DNA from: Propionibacteriales bacterium
GTDB taxonomy: Bacteria > Actinomycetota > Actinomycetes > Propionibacteriales > Nocardioidaceae
Direction: 5' to 3'
Length of the DNA: 64,000 nt
Assembly (NCBI GenBank): GCA_026392465.1
Contig: JAPLCA010000015.1
Coordinates: forward strand, 144,224 to 208,223
The position numbers and the translations under genes are program-made. Below the pieces are notes generated by a model. That model worked only from the letters and a program-made list of their open reading frames with translations, ran no database searches and was not told where the DNA came from. Shown here piece after piece: positions 7,934 through 15,736 of this stretch (position 1 is the first letter of the stretch; the number at the start of each line of letters is the position of its first letter).

Positions 7934-7947
7934 ACCGGGACCGCTCA
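7934..7947. repeat. 14-bp inverted repeat, right copy, next to tRNA-Phe
   Basis: ACCGGGACCGCTCA is the exact reverse complement of 2127-2140 and ends three bases before the tRNA-Phe 3' end. tRNA 3' ends are frequent integration targets, so this may be the right border of the arsenic island. The inverted rather than direct arrangement does not fit a simple phage-type att pair. Confidence 0.45.
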
Positions 7948-7949
7948 GG

Positions 7950-8022
7950 TGGTCAGGAGCGGGGTCGAACCGCTGACCTTCCGCTTTTCAGGCGGACGCT
8001 CTACCAACTGAGCTACCTGACC
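7950..8022 (-). tRNA. tRNA-Phe (anticodon GAA)
   Basis: The minus strand folds as a 73-nt cloverleaf: acceptor GGTCAGG/CCTGACC, D-arm AGCTCAGTTGGTAGAGC, anticodon loop CTGAAAA in stem TCCGC/GCGGA, T-arm with GGTTCGACC, discriminator A. The anticodon is GAA. The 3' CCA is not encoded. A possible -10 ATAAGGT lies upstream on the minus strand (around 8050-8056). Confidence 0.96.
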
Positions 8023-8047
8023 GTCGCCCGTCGTCGTGCCGGGCGAC
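8023..8047. terminator. Hairpin between the nitroreductase gene and tRNA-Phe
   Basis: GTCGCCCG 8023-8030 pairs with CGGGCGAC 8040-8047 (8 bp, 9-base loop). It is located after the stop of the nitroreductase gene and directly before tRNA-Phe on the minus strand, so it probably ends transcription of the former. Confidence 0.45.
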
Positions 8048-8112
8048 GATCACCTTATCGCACGTCCTCGGGAGGATGCGCAGGCGGTGACCGTCGCCCG
8101 CGACGAGCGGGC

Positions 8113-8724
8113 TCAGACGACGGTGACGGCGTCGTCGAAGGAGATGCGCGGCAGTCGGTCGCCCCACGCGTCGGGGCCGGGGTGACCGATGTTGATGACG
8201 TACTCGGAGCGCCACGACGTGCCCGCGAGGAACTCGGCGTCGACGCCGGCGCGGTCGAAGCCGGCCATCGGACCTGCGGCCAGACCGGCCGCGCGGATGG
8301 CGAGGATGAGGTAGCCCGTCTGGAGCGCGGTGTTCAGGCGAGCGTTGTCGACGCGCAGCTCGGCGTTGTCGTCGAACATCTTGCGCACGCCGGGAGCGTG
8401 GGGGAAGTGCTCCTCGAGACGCTCCTGGAACGCCTCGTCGGCCGCGACGATGACGACGGCGGGCGCGGAGGCGGTCTTCGCCTTGTTACTGCCGCCCATG
8501 TGCTGGACGAGGCGCTCGCGGGCCTCGGGGCTCTGGACGACGACGAGGCGCAGCGGCTGGTTGTTCATCGCCGTCGGGCCGAAGCGGAACAGGTCGTGGA
8601 TCGCGCGGATGTCGTCGACCGTGACCGGCTCGTCGGTGAACGTGTTGGCGGTGCGCGCCTCACGGAACAGGGTGTCGAGGGCCGTGTCGTCGAGGACGTA
8701 CGGCGCCGTGCTCGTGGAAGTCAT
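8113..8724 (-). CDS. RutE/malonic semialdehyde reductase-like nitroreductase
   Basis: The 203-aa protein from ATG 8724 has the FMN-binding nitroreductase fold. Its FRFGPTAMNNQPLRLVVV segment and the TSWRSEYVINIGHPG region resemble the RutE/HadB subfamily, which reduces 3-oxoacids such as malonic semialdehyde with NADPH; some members act on nitro groups. An in-frame extension upstream to 9288 only reads through the tRNA-Asp region and is not protein-like, so ATG 8724 is taken. No Rut pyrimidine-degradation partners are nearby, so the true substrate is open. Confidence 0.85.
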   Translation of the reverse strand: MTSTSTAPYVLDDTALDTLFREARTANTFTDEPVTVDDIRAIHDLFRFGPTAMNNQPLRLVVVQSPEARERLVQHMGGSNKAKTASAPAVVIVAADEAFQERLEEHFPHAPGVRKMFDDNAELRVDNARLNTALQTGYLILAIRAAGLAAGPMAGFDRAGVDAEFLAGTSWRSEYVINIGHPGPDAWGDRLPRISFDDAVTVV

Positions 8725-8898
8725 GGAACGTTCAACGAAGGTGCCGGACGGGAGCATTCCCGCTGTGACCCACCAGACACCTCCAGGCGAGTGCCAGGCC
8801 GTCTCCCCCACCCCAAGGGTTCTCCCCCACGCAGCGCTGGGTGGGGGAGTCACCGTTTGGGTGGGGCCCCACCCCAAGGGCAGGGGAGCGGTGGGTGC

Positions 8899-8946
8899 AG
8901 CACGAGGAAGGGCCCACGCCTGGCGGCATGGGCCCTTCCTCGTGCT
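8899..8946. terminator. Distal copy of the tRNA-Asp terminator hairpin
   Basis: An 18-bp perfect stem (8899-8916 with 8929-8946) encloses a 12-base loop. It is a near copy of the hairpin at 9053-9106, with the same loop, but differs in the arm as GAGGAAGGGCCC instead of GACGAAGGGGCCC, with matching changes in the opposite arm. It would end transcripts coming from tRNA-Asp. Confidence 0.8.
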
Positions 8947-8950
8947 TCTC

Positions 8951-8971
8951 TGCGACCCCGACGGGACTCGA
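8951..8971 (-). repeat. Duplicated 3' end of tRNA-Asp
   Basis: These 21 bases repeat 9110-9130, which is one flanking base plus the last 20 bases of the tRNA-Asp gene (acceptor 3' strand, T stem and part of the T loop), then diverge. With the adjacent hairpin copy it forms a tandem duplication of 'tRNA end plus terminator'. Confidence 0.85.
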
Positions 8972-9052
8972 TCCCCCAAGCACTCCGCTGGCGCTCCGTG
9001 CAGGGGGTGCCCCCACCGCGACCGCGGGTCCTCGCCCCTTCGGAGCCGCGCC

Positions 9053-9106
9053 GAAGCACGACGAAGGGGCCCACGCCTGGCGGCATGGGCCCCTTCGTCG
9101 TGCTTC
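9053..9106. terminator. Strong hairpin terminator of tRNA-Asp
   Basis: Arms 9053-9073 and 9086-9106 pair over 21 bp with a 12-base loop identical to that of the hairpin at 8899-8946. It begins five bases after the tRNA-Asp 3' end on the transcribed strand. Confidence 0.85.
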
Positions 9107-9110
9107 TCTG

Positions 9111-9184
9111 CGACCCCGACGGGACTCGAACCCGCGACCTCCGCCGTGACAGGGCGGCGCGCTAACCAACTGCGCCACGGGGCC
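9111..9184 (-). tRNA. tRNA-Asp (anticodon GTC)
   Basis: The 74-nt minus-strand cloverleaf has acceptor GGCCCCG/CGGGGTC with a G-U pair at position 2-71, anticodon loop CTGTCAC (anticodon GTC), T-arm GGTTCGAGTCCC and discriminator G. No CCA is encoded. A possible -10 TACAGT lies about 25 bases upstream. The gluQRS product at 14502 is expected to modify this tRNA if queuosine is present. Confidence 0.96.
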
Positions 9185-9372
9185 TTGCAGTGCGGCTCAA
9201 CCGCGGACGCAACTGTATCCCATGCCCGCGGTCGCCCACACCAGGGGCCCCTCCGAGAGGCTCCGGCCCGCGCCGGGTCGACATGCACCTAGCACGCCTC
9301 GAGCGGGCGGAGCGCCGCTCCCGCATCGTGGGACGTCGCCCGCGCGAGCGCGGGGAACGGTTCGATCGGACC

Positions 9373-9918
9373 ATGAGCCCACGACGTCGCCGCCACGCCC
9401 TGCCCCTCGCGCAGCTCGTGGAGCGGGCGACGTGCGTGGCCGAGCAGGTGCGCGCCGAGCTCCACTCCGTGCACGCCGACCCCGACGAGCGCTGGCACGT
9501 GCGCCTGCACCACGACGCCGACGTCGACGTCTGGCTCATCTCCTGGACCGAGGAGCAGGGCACCCAGCTGCACGGGCATGGCGGGTCGAGCGGTGCGTTC
9601 ACGGTCGTCGCCGGCGAGCTCGACGAGCTCGTGTGGGACCCCGGCGTCCGCGACCTGGAGGAGAGCACCCGTACCCGCGGCGACGTGGTCGCGTTCGGCC
9701 CCGGCTACGTGCACGACGTGCGCAACACGCGGGAGGCCACGGCGGTGAGCGTCCACGTGTACTCGCCCCCGCTCGAGCGGATGGACTTCTTCGACGTCGA
9801 GCAGGGTCCGGACGGCGCCGACCGCCTGGTGCGCCTGGCCCACGTGTGGAGCGACGACCCCGAGATCGCCGCCCCCGAGGGCGTCCGCAGCCCGGCGGCA
9901 GGACGGGTCGCGTCGTGA
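9373..9918 (+). CDS. Cysteine dioxygenase-family cupin protein
   Basis: The 181-aa protein from ATG 9373 has the cupin iron site of type I cysteine dioxygenases: H-x-H in QLHGHGGSSGAF and the third histidine in GYVHDVRN. The expected reaction is O2-dependent oxidation of cysteine (or a related thiol such as 3-mercaptopropionate) to the sulfinate. An in-frame extension to 9190 overlaps tRNA-Asp flanking sequence and is ignored. The stop overlaps the GTG start of the rhodanese gene (GTGA), and an OpuC-type ABC importer follows in the same operon, pointing to a role in uptake and oxidation of a sulfur compound. Confidence 0.87.
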   Translation: MSPRRRRHALPLAQLVERATCVAEQVRAELHSVHADPDERWHVRLHHDADVDVWLISWTEEQGTQLHGHGGSSGAFTVVAGELDELVWDPGVRDLEESTRTRGDVVAFGPGYVHDVRNTREATAVSVHVYSPPLERMDFFDVEQGPDGADRLVRLAHVWSDDPEIAAPEGVRSPAAGRVAS

Positions 9919-10373
9919 GCGCGCTGCCTGCCGAGCCGCCCCGGCGTCGCGCCCGGTTCGCCTCGGTCGACGCACTGCTCGCCGACGCCCGACGTCAGCT
10001 CGTGCGCGTCACGCCGCACCAGGCCGCGCACCGGGTGCGCGCCGGCGCCGCGCTCGTCGACATCCGCCCGCAGTGGCAGCGCGAGGCCGACGGCGTGGTG
10101 CCGGGCGCGCTCCACGTCGACCGCAACCACTTGGAGTGGCGCCTGCACCCCGAGTCGGGCGCGAGCCTCCCGCAGGCGGCGTGGGACGCCGAGTGGATCG
10201 TCCTGTGCACCGAGGGCTACACGTCCTCGCTCGCCGCCGCCGCGCTGCGTTCGCTCGGGCTCGATGCCACCGACGTCGTCGGGGGCATCCACGCCTGGCG
10301 TGCGGCAGGACTCCCGGTCTCGCCCCTTCCGATTGCCGATGTCAGTGGGGGCGGGGAGACTGTCGTCCCATGA
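9915..10373 (+). CDS. Rhodanese-domain sulfurtransferase
   Basis: The 152-aa single-domain rhodanese has an N-terminal helix and the active-site loop Cys-Thr-Glu-Gly-Tyr-Thr-Ser (about residue 97). It would carry sulfane sulfur as a cysteine persulfide. It is coupled to the cysteine dioxygenase by GTGA and to the ABC ATPase by ATGA, so all three are made together. Dioxygenase-rhodanese pairing is well known in sulfide and persulfide oxidation (e.g. with ETHE1-type enzymes); here the partner is a cupin dioxygenase instead. Confidence 0.88.
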   Translation: MSALPAEPPRRRARFASVDALLADARRQLVRVTPHQAAHRVRAGAALVDIRPQWQREADGVVPGALHVDRNHLEWRLHPESGASLPQAAWDAEWIVLCTEGYTSSLAAAALRSLGLDATDVVGGIHAWRAAGLPVSPLPIADVSGGGETVVP

Positions 10374-11182
10374 TCGAGTACCGGTCCGTCGGGAAGACGT
10401 TCCCGGACGGGACCCAGGCCGTCGCCTCCTTCGACCTCACCATCCCCTCGCGCACCACCACCGTCTTCGTCGGCTCCTCCGGCTGCGGCAAGACCACGCT
10501 GCTGCGGATGGTCAACCGCATGGTCGACCCCAGTGCGGGGCAGGTGCTCATCGACGACGTCGACGTGGCCACCCAGGACCCCGTCGCGCTGCGGCGCAGC
10601 ATCGGCTACGTCATGCAGCACGCCGGCCTCCTGCCCCACCGCAAGGTGGTCGACAACGTCGCCACCGTGCTCCGGCTCAACGGCACCGGCAAGGGCGCCG
10701 CGCGTGAGCGTGCCCTGGAGGTGCTGAGCACAGTCGGGCTCGACGAGTCGCAGTCGCGCAAGTACCCCGGCCAGCTGTCGGGCGGGCAGCAGCAGCGCGT
10801 GGGTGTCGCACGCGGCCTCGCGGCCGACCCCAACATCCTCCTCATGGACGAGCCGTTCGGTGCCGTCGACCCGATCGTCCGGCTCGAGCTGCAGGCCGAG
10901 CTGCGCCGGCTCCAGACCCAGCTCGACAAGACGATCGTGTTCGTCACCCACGACATCGACGAGGCGTTCGCGCTCGGCGACCAGGTCGTCATCCTCAAGA
11001 AGGGCGGCGAGGTGGCCCAGGTCGGCGCGCCCGCCGACATCCTCGCCCAGCCGGCGGACGACTTCGTCGCCAGCTTCGTCGGCCTCGACAAGGGCGGCCG
11101 CTCGTTGCACGTGGAGGAGCGCGAGGGCCGCAAGGTCGTCGTCGACGCGTCCGGGCGCCCCGCCGGCGTGCTGGAGGGCTGA
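10370..11182 (+). CDS. OpuC/ProV-type ABC transporter ATP-binding protein
   Basis: The 270-aa ATPase has Walker A GSSGCGKTT (about 36-44), signature LSGGQQQRVGVARGLA, Walker B ILLMDEP, and the H-loop VTHD. It resembles OpuCA/ProV of quaternary-amine importers. After the ATPase domain only a short tail (about 30 residues) remains, so the usual regulatory tandem CBS domains are missing. ATG 10370 overlaps the rhodanese stop. Confidence 0.9.
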   Translation: MIEYRSVGKTFPDGTQAVASFDLTIPSRTTTVFVGSSGCGKTTLLRMVNRMVDPSAGQVLIDDVDVATQDPVALRRSIGYVMQHAGLLPHRKVVDNVATVLRLNGTGKGAARERALEVLSTVGLDESQSRKYPGQLSGGQQQRVGVARGLAADPNILLMDEPFGAVDPIVRLELQAELRRLQTQLDKTIVFVTHDIDEAFALGDQVVILKKGGEVAQVGAPADILAQPADDFVASFVGLDKGGRSLHVEEREGRKVVVDASGRPAGVLEG

Positions 11183-11185
11183 CCC

Positions 11186-11905
11186 GTGGAGTGGGCGTGG
11201 CGCAACCGCGACCAGGTGCTCGAGCTGTTCTGGCAGCACACCTGGCTGAGCGTTGTGCCCCTCGTCGTCGGCTTCCTCCTCGCCGTGCCGATCGGCTGGT
11301 ACGCCAGCCGTCATCCCCGCCTGCGCGGCACCCTGCTGGGGGTCGGCAGCGTCCTGTACACGATCCCGTCGCTCGCGCTGTTCGTCACGCTGCCCGGCAT
11401 CATCGGCACCGGCTTCCTCGACCCGCTCAACGTGGTCGTGGCGCTCAGCATCTACGCGGTCGCGATCATGGTCCGCACCGCCGCCGACGCGTTCGAGTCG
11501 GTCTCGCCCGCCGTCCTCGACTCCGCGACCGCCACCGGCTACTCCTCCCGCCAGCGCGGGTTCGGGGTCGAGCTGCCGCTCGCAGGACCGGTGCTGCTGG
11601 CGGGCATCCGGGTGGTCAGCGTCTCCACCGTCAGCCTCGTGAGCGTCGGCGCCCTGATCGGCGTCGCCAGCCTCGGCTCGCTGTTCACCAACGGCTATCG
11701 GCGCGACTTCCTCACCGAGATCGTCGTCGGGCTCGTGGGCATCGTCGTCCTGGCGCTCGTCCTCGATGCGCTCCTGGTGCTCGCCGGGCGGGTGCTGATG
11801 CCGTGGGATCGCCACAGTGAGCGAGCCAAGGGTCCGTTCTGGCGCCGTTTCGCGGGCGGTCGCGTCGCCGAGAGCGGCACGATGGCACTCGGAGGCGACG
11901 CATGA
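11186..11905 (+). CDS. OpuC-type ABC transporter permease (first)
   Basis: The 239-aa membrane protein starts at GTG 11186, three bases after the ATPase stop. It has five to six TM helices and the ProW/OpuCB EAA-like region (DSATATGYSSRQRGFGVELPLAGPVLLAGIR, given here only as landmarks around residues 111-141). It forms half of the translocation pore with the product of 11902. Its stop overlaps that start (ATGA). Confidence 0.88.
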   Translation: MEWAWRNRDQVLELFWQHTWLSVVPLVVGFLLAVPIGWYASRHPRLRGTLLGVGSVLYTIPSLALFVTLPGIIGTGFLDPLNVVVALSIYAVAIMVRTAADAFESVSPAVLDSATATGYSSRQRGFGVELPLAGPVLLAGIRVVSVSTVSLVSVGALIGVASLGSLFTNGYRRDFLTEIVVGLVGIVVLALVLDALLVLAGRVLMPWDRHSERAKGPFWRRFAGGRVAESGTMALGGDA

Positions 11906-12630
11906 GTGTCGTCTCCGACGCCGTCACGTGGCTCACCGACGGCGCGCACTGGACCGGCGAGACCGGCATCCCGAACCGGGTCCTGGAGCATCTCGGCTAC
12001 ACCAGCCTCACGCTCGTCATGGCCGCGGCGGTCGCGGTGCCGCTCGGCCTCTACATCGGGCACACCGGACGCTTCCGCGGCCTGGCCATCGGCGTCACCG
12101 GCGCGCTGCGCGCCCTCCCCACGCTCGGGGTGCTGACGCTCCTCACGCTCCTGCTCGGCATCGGGCTCGAGGCGCCGATCCTGGCGCTCACCGTGCTGGC
12201 GGTGCCACCGCTGCTCGCTGGCGTGTACGCGGGCGTGGAGTCCGTGGACCCCCAGACCGTCGACGCCGCCCGCGCGCAGGGCATGACCGAGTGGCAGGTG
12301 CTCACGAGGGTCGAGGTGCCGCTGGGCCTGCCCCTCGTCGTCGGCGGCTTCCGTGCGGCCACGCTCCAGGTCGTCGCGACGGCGACGGTCGCGGCCTACG
12401 TGTCCCTGGGCGGCCTCGGCCGGTACATCTTCGACGGACAGGCCGTGCGCGACTACCCGCAGATGGTCGGCGGGTCGGTCGTCGTGGTCGTCCTCGCCCT
12501 GCTGCTCGACGGGGTGTTCGCCGTCGCGCAGGCCGCCGCCGGACGGCGTGCCCGCCCCACCCGACCGGCCACCGATCCTTCCTCCAGCACCGATCCGACC
12601 CCCACCAGCCAGAGCACGACCACCCCCTAG
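11902..12630 (+). CDS. OpuC-type ABC transporter permease (second)
   Basis: The 242-aa permease is a paralogue of its upstream neighbour, with an EAA-type loop around DAARAQGMTEWQVLTRVEV. Two different permeases with one ATPase and one lipoprotein receptor is the standard OpuC/YehXYWZ layout. The C-terminal tail is Pro/Thr/Ser-rich (about 25 residues) and probably cytoplasmic and unstructured. Confidence 0.88.
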   Translation: MSVVSDAVTWLTDGAHWTGETGIPNRVLEHLGYTSLTLVMAAAVAVPLGLYIGHTGRFRGLAIGVTGALRALPTLGVLTLLTLLLGIGLEAPILALTVLAVPPLLAGVYAGVESVDPQTVDAARAQGMTEWQVLTRVEVPLGLPLVVGGFRAATLQVVATATVAAYVSLGGLGRYIFDGQAVRDYPQMVGGSVVVVVLALLLDGVFAVAQAAAGRRARPTRPATDPSSSTDPTPTSQSTTTP

Positions 12631-12637
12631 GAGAGAC

Positions 12638-13549
12638 ATGTCCGTGCACAAGATCGGGCTCGGCGCCGCGCTCGCGGCGGCCGCCCTGACCCTCACCGCC
12701 TGCGGCGGCGACCCCACCGAGGCCGGCGGCTCCAGCTCCGACTCCGACACGATCGTCATCGGGTCCGCCGACTTCGGCGAGTCCGAGATCATCGCCGAGA
12801 TCTACGCCCAGGCCCTCGAGGCCAAGGACGTCAAGGTCGAGAAGAAGCTGCGCATCGGCGCCCGCGAGGCGTACATCCCGGCGCTGGAGAACGGCGAGAT
12901 CGACCTCATCCCCGAGTACACCGGCAACCTGCTGCTCTACTTCGACAAGAACGCCACGGCCACCGAGTCCGGTGCCGTCGACGACGCGCTCGAGGACGCG
13001 CTGCCGGACAAGCTCGAGACCTTCGAGCCGGCCGCCGCGGAGGACAAGGACTCCTACAACGTGACGTCCGAGCTGTCGGAGAAGGAGGGCATCACCTCCA
13101 TCGGCGACCTCAAGAAGCTCGGCACCGTCAAGGTCGGCGGCAACCCCGAGTTCGAGACCCGCTCGTACGGCGTGCCCGGCCTGAAGAAGGTCTACGGCGT
13201 CGAGAAGGTCGACTTCACGGCGATCAGCGACTCCGGCGGCCCCGCCACGGTCAAGGCCCTCAAGGACGGCGACGTCGACGTCGCCAACATCTACTCCACG
13301 ACCCCGTCGATCGCCGCCAACGACCTGGTGACGCTCGAGGACCCGGAGAACCTCATCGCGGCGCAGAACATCGTCCCGCTGATCAACGAGGCGAAGGCCA
13401 GCGACACGGTCGAGGACACCCTGGACGCCGTGTCGGAGCAGCTGACCACCGAGGACCTCATCGAGCTGAACGGCCGCGTCGACGGTGACGAGAAGGCCGA
13501 CCCGGCCACCGTCGCCAAGGAGTGGCTGCAGGAGAAGAACCTCATCTGA
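12638..13549 (+). CDS. OpuC/OsmF-type substrate-binding lipoprotein
   Basis: The 303-aa product from ATG 12638 (TAGGAGAG upstream) has a signal peptide ending in lipobox LTAC-G, a Ser/Asp-rich linker, then the OpuAC_2 fold with landmark NGEIDLIPEYTGNLLLYF. It delivers a ligand to the permeases of 11186 and 11902. Family ligands include betaine, carnitine and choline, and in some members ergothioneine. The cysteine dioxygenase and rhodanese in the same operon make a sulfur-containing ligand plausible; that is inference. Confidence 0.9.
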   Translation: MSVHKIGLGAALAAAALTLTACGGDPTEAGGSSSDSDTIVIGSADFGESEIIAEIYAQALEAKDVKVEKKLRIGAREAYIPALENGEIDLIPEYTGNLLLYFDKNATATESGAVDDALEDALPDKLETFEPAAAEDKDSYNVTSELSEKEGITSIGDLKKLGTVKVGGNPEFETRSYGVPGLKKVYGVEKVDFTAISDSGGPATVKALKDGDVDVANIYSTTPSIAANDLVTLEDPENLIAAQNIVPLINEAKASDTVEDTLDAVSEQLTTEDLIELNGRVDGDEKADPATVAKEWLQEKNLI

Positions 13550-13567
13550 GGTCGCCTTCCAGCGAGC

Positions 13568-13615
13568 CGACGCCCCCTCCTGCTGCCCCCTGCGTGGCAC
13601 CGGGAGGGGGCGTCG
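13568..13615. terminator. Terminator-like hairpin after the ABC importer operon
   Basis: A 13-bp perfect stem (13568-13580 with 13603-13615) encloses a 22-base loop, located 19 bases after the lipoprotein gene stop and before the next gene. Confidence 0.7.
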
Positions 13616-13659
13616 TCGCATCCGGGCACGTCACACCGACCTGTGGCACCCTGTGACTC

Positions 13660-14470
13660 GTGCCACAGGCGAAGCTGCGCGGGATCTCGTTCCACCACAC
13701 CGACACCGGGGAGCCCTGGCCCGGTGCGCCGACCCTCGTGATGGGCCACGGGCTGCTGTTCAGCGGGTGGATGTTCCACCCGCAGGTGGCGGTGCTGCGC
13801 GACCGGTACCGCTGCATCACCGTCGACTGGCGAGGGCAGGGTGACACGCCCGCGGCCGAGGACGGGACGGCCGACATGGACACCCTGACCGGACCTCGTG
13901 GCCCTGCTGGACCACCTCGGCCTCGGCGCCGTGCACTACGCCGGTCTGTCGATGGGCGGCTTCGTGGGCATGCGCCTGGCGGCGCGGCACCCCGAGCGGG
14001 TCCGCTCGCTCGTGCTCCTGGACACCAGCGCCGGTCCCGAGGACCCGGACAAGGTGGCGCAGTACCGGCTGCTGGCCCGGGTGTACCGCTGGCTGGGCAT
14101 CGGGCCGGTGCGGGGCAAGGTCGAGCCGCTCATGTTCGGGCCGCACCTCCTCGCGTCGCCACGGCGCGCGGAGGTCGTCGAACCGTGGGTGGCGAAGCTC
14201 CGCACCGTCGACCGTCGCGGCATGCGTGCCGCCATCCTCGGGGTCACCGACCGGCTGCCCGTGGTCGACGAGCTGCCCCTGATCACCGCTCCCACGCTCG
14301 TCGTGGTCGGCGCCGACGACGTCGCGACCCCCGTCGCGAAGGCGGAGGCCATCGTCGCAGGCATCCCGGGCGCCCGGCTCGAGGTCGTCCCCGACGCGGG
14401 GCACTCGAGCACCGTCGAGCAGCCGGAGGCGGTCACGCGGCTGTTGGAGGCGTTCCTCGCCGAGCACTGA
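13660..14470 (+). pseudogene. Alpha/beta hydrolase, interrupted by a frameshift
   Basis: The N-terminal part from GTG 13660 (oxyanion region MGHGLLFSGWMF, then ITVDWRGQGDTP) and the C-terminal part in another frame (nucleophile elbow GLSMGG, acid in VVGADDVATP, His in PDAGHSS) together make one complete 270-residue hydrolase. The frame changes at about 13888-13892 (ctgaccggacctc), where removing one G or adding two bases restores it. It is either a recent pseudogene or a sequencing error. The second part could be translated alone from ATG 13898 but would lack the first strands. Substrate unknown. Confidence 0.8.
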
Positions 14471-14501
14471 CGGCCCGGTCCGTCCTGCTCGTCGAGCCCG
14501 C

Positions 14502-15362
14502 TCAGCCGAGGACGGTCCAGGGCCGGCGGGGCACCGTCCCGGCCGCGAAGGACCCCAGCAGGTCCGCGGGGGTGTCGCCGACGAGGCCCAGCGACTCGAC
14601 GATCATCGACCACGCACGGTCGCGACCCAGGTCGCGCAGGGTCACGGCCCCGTCGCGCTTCGCGAGGCGACGGCCGTCGACGTTGACCGCCAGCGGCACG
14701 TGCGCGTAGGTGGGTGCGGGCAGGTCGAGCAGCGACGCGAGGTATGCCTGGCGCGCCGCGGAGGTGAGCAGGTCGTCGGCCCGCACCACCTGGTCGACGT
14801 CCTGCGCGGCGTCGTCGACGACGACCGCGAGGTTGTAGGCGGGTGTGCCGTCGTTGCGGCGCAGCACCACGTCGTCCACGACCCCCTCGACGTCGCCGTG
14901 CAGGACGTCGTGCACCGTCCACGAGGTCACCGCGGCACGCAGCCGCAGCGCGGCGGGTCGTGCGGTGGCCCGGGCCGCCCGCTGCGCGTCGGTCAGGTCG
15001 CGGCAGGTCCCCGGGTAGGCGCCGGGAGGCAGGTGGGGTGCGCTGGGCGCGTCCTGGACCTCGCGGCGGGTGCAGAAGCAGGGGTAGACGAGGTCGGCGT
15101 CGGCCAGCACCTCGACCGCCGCGTCGTACGCGGCGCGGCGCTCGCTCTGGCGGACCACCGGTCCGTCCCAGTCGAGGCCGATCTTCGCGAGGTCGTCGAG
15201 CTGTCGCTGCTCCGCGCCGGGACGGACACGGTCGAGGTCCTCCACGCGCAGCACGAAGGCTCGCCCGGTCGAGCGCGCGAACAGCCAGGCGAGCAGCGCG
15301 GTGCGGAGGTTACCGACGTGCAGGTCGCCGGACGGCGAGGGAGCGAAGCGTCCGGCGGGCAT
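14502..15362 (-). CDS. gluQRS: Glutamyl-Q tRNA(Asp) synthetase
   Basis: The 286-aa protein is the catalytic half of a glutamyl-tRNA synthetase without an anticodon-binding domain: class I signature APSPSGDLHVGN near the N-terminus, zinc ligands in YPCFCTRR...YPGTCR, and the KMSKS equivalent RLAKRDG. It attaches glutamate to the queuosine base of tRNA-Asp. The length fits the family. The start overlaps the end of a small membrane-protein frame at 15310-15495. Confidence 0.93.
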   Translation of the reverse strand: MPAGRFAPSPSGDLHVGNLRTALLAWLFARSTGRAFVLRVEDLDRVRPGAEQRQLDDLAKIGLDWDGPVVRQSERRAAYDAAVEVLADADLVYPCFCTRREVQDAPSAPHLPPGAYPGTCRDLTDAQRAARATARPAALRLRAAVTSWTVHDVLHGDVEGVVDDVVLRRNDGTPAYNLAVVVDDAAQDVDQVVRADDLLTSAARQAYLASLLDLPAPTYAHVPLAVNVDGRRLAKRDGAVTLRDLGRDRAWSMIVESLGLVGDTPADLLGSFAAGTVPRRPWTVLG

Positions 15363-15495
15363 CTTCGGAGTATGTCGGATGGGTCTCGACGTAGCGGACG
15401 ACCATCGTCACGAGGCGGTGCGCCCCGAGCAGGAAGATGGCGCCGACGAAGAGCGTCAGGATGAGGCTGAGGAAGGTGAGGAAGACGACGACCAT
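15310..15495 (-). CDS. Possible small single-span membrane protein
   Basis: The 61-residue frame encodes one long hydrophobic segment (about 2-27, FLTFLSLILTLFVGAIFLLG) followed by a basic tail. It precedes and overlaps gluQRS by 53 bases in another frame, so it may be co-transcribed. Hydrophobicity argues for a real protein; the overlap and the lack of recognised relatives argue for caution. Confidence 0.45.
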   Translation of the reverse strand: MVVVFLTFLSLILTLFVGAIFLLGAHRLVTMVVRYVETHPTYSEDARRTLRSLAVRRPARR

Positions 15496-15736
15496 GACGC
15501 CACTGTAGGTCGCGAACTACACCGTTCCAACTCGGATCTGCGCAGGTCAGACGGGATCTCTGGAGATTCGCCCACAATGTGACGAAGATCACTTCTGTGG
15601 TCTCGCGCGAGTGCTCCTGCGGTTGCACGTGCGGGCGGACGGGACGCACGACCGACGGTGGCGGGTCCGGGGGCGCGGGTGCCCGCTCCCGTAGGATCGG
15701 CTCTCGTCGGGCAGTGCGCCCGAGACCTGAGGAGGC

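Noticed and set aside
8732..9178. Open frame on the minus strand beginning MAQLVSAPPCHGGG
   Set aside because: It is a translation of the tRNA-Asp gene and its terminator repeats, a well-known false protein pattern.
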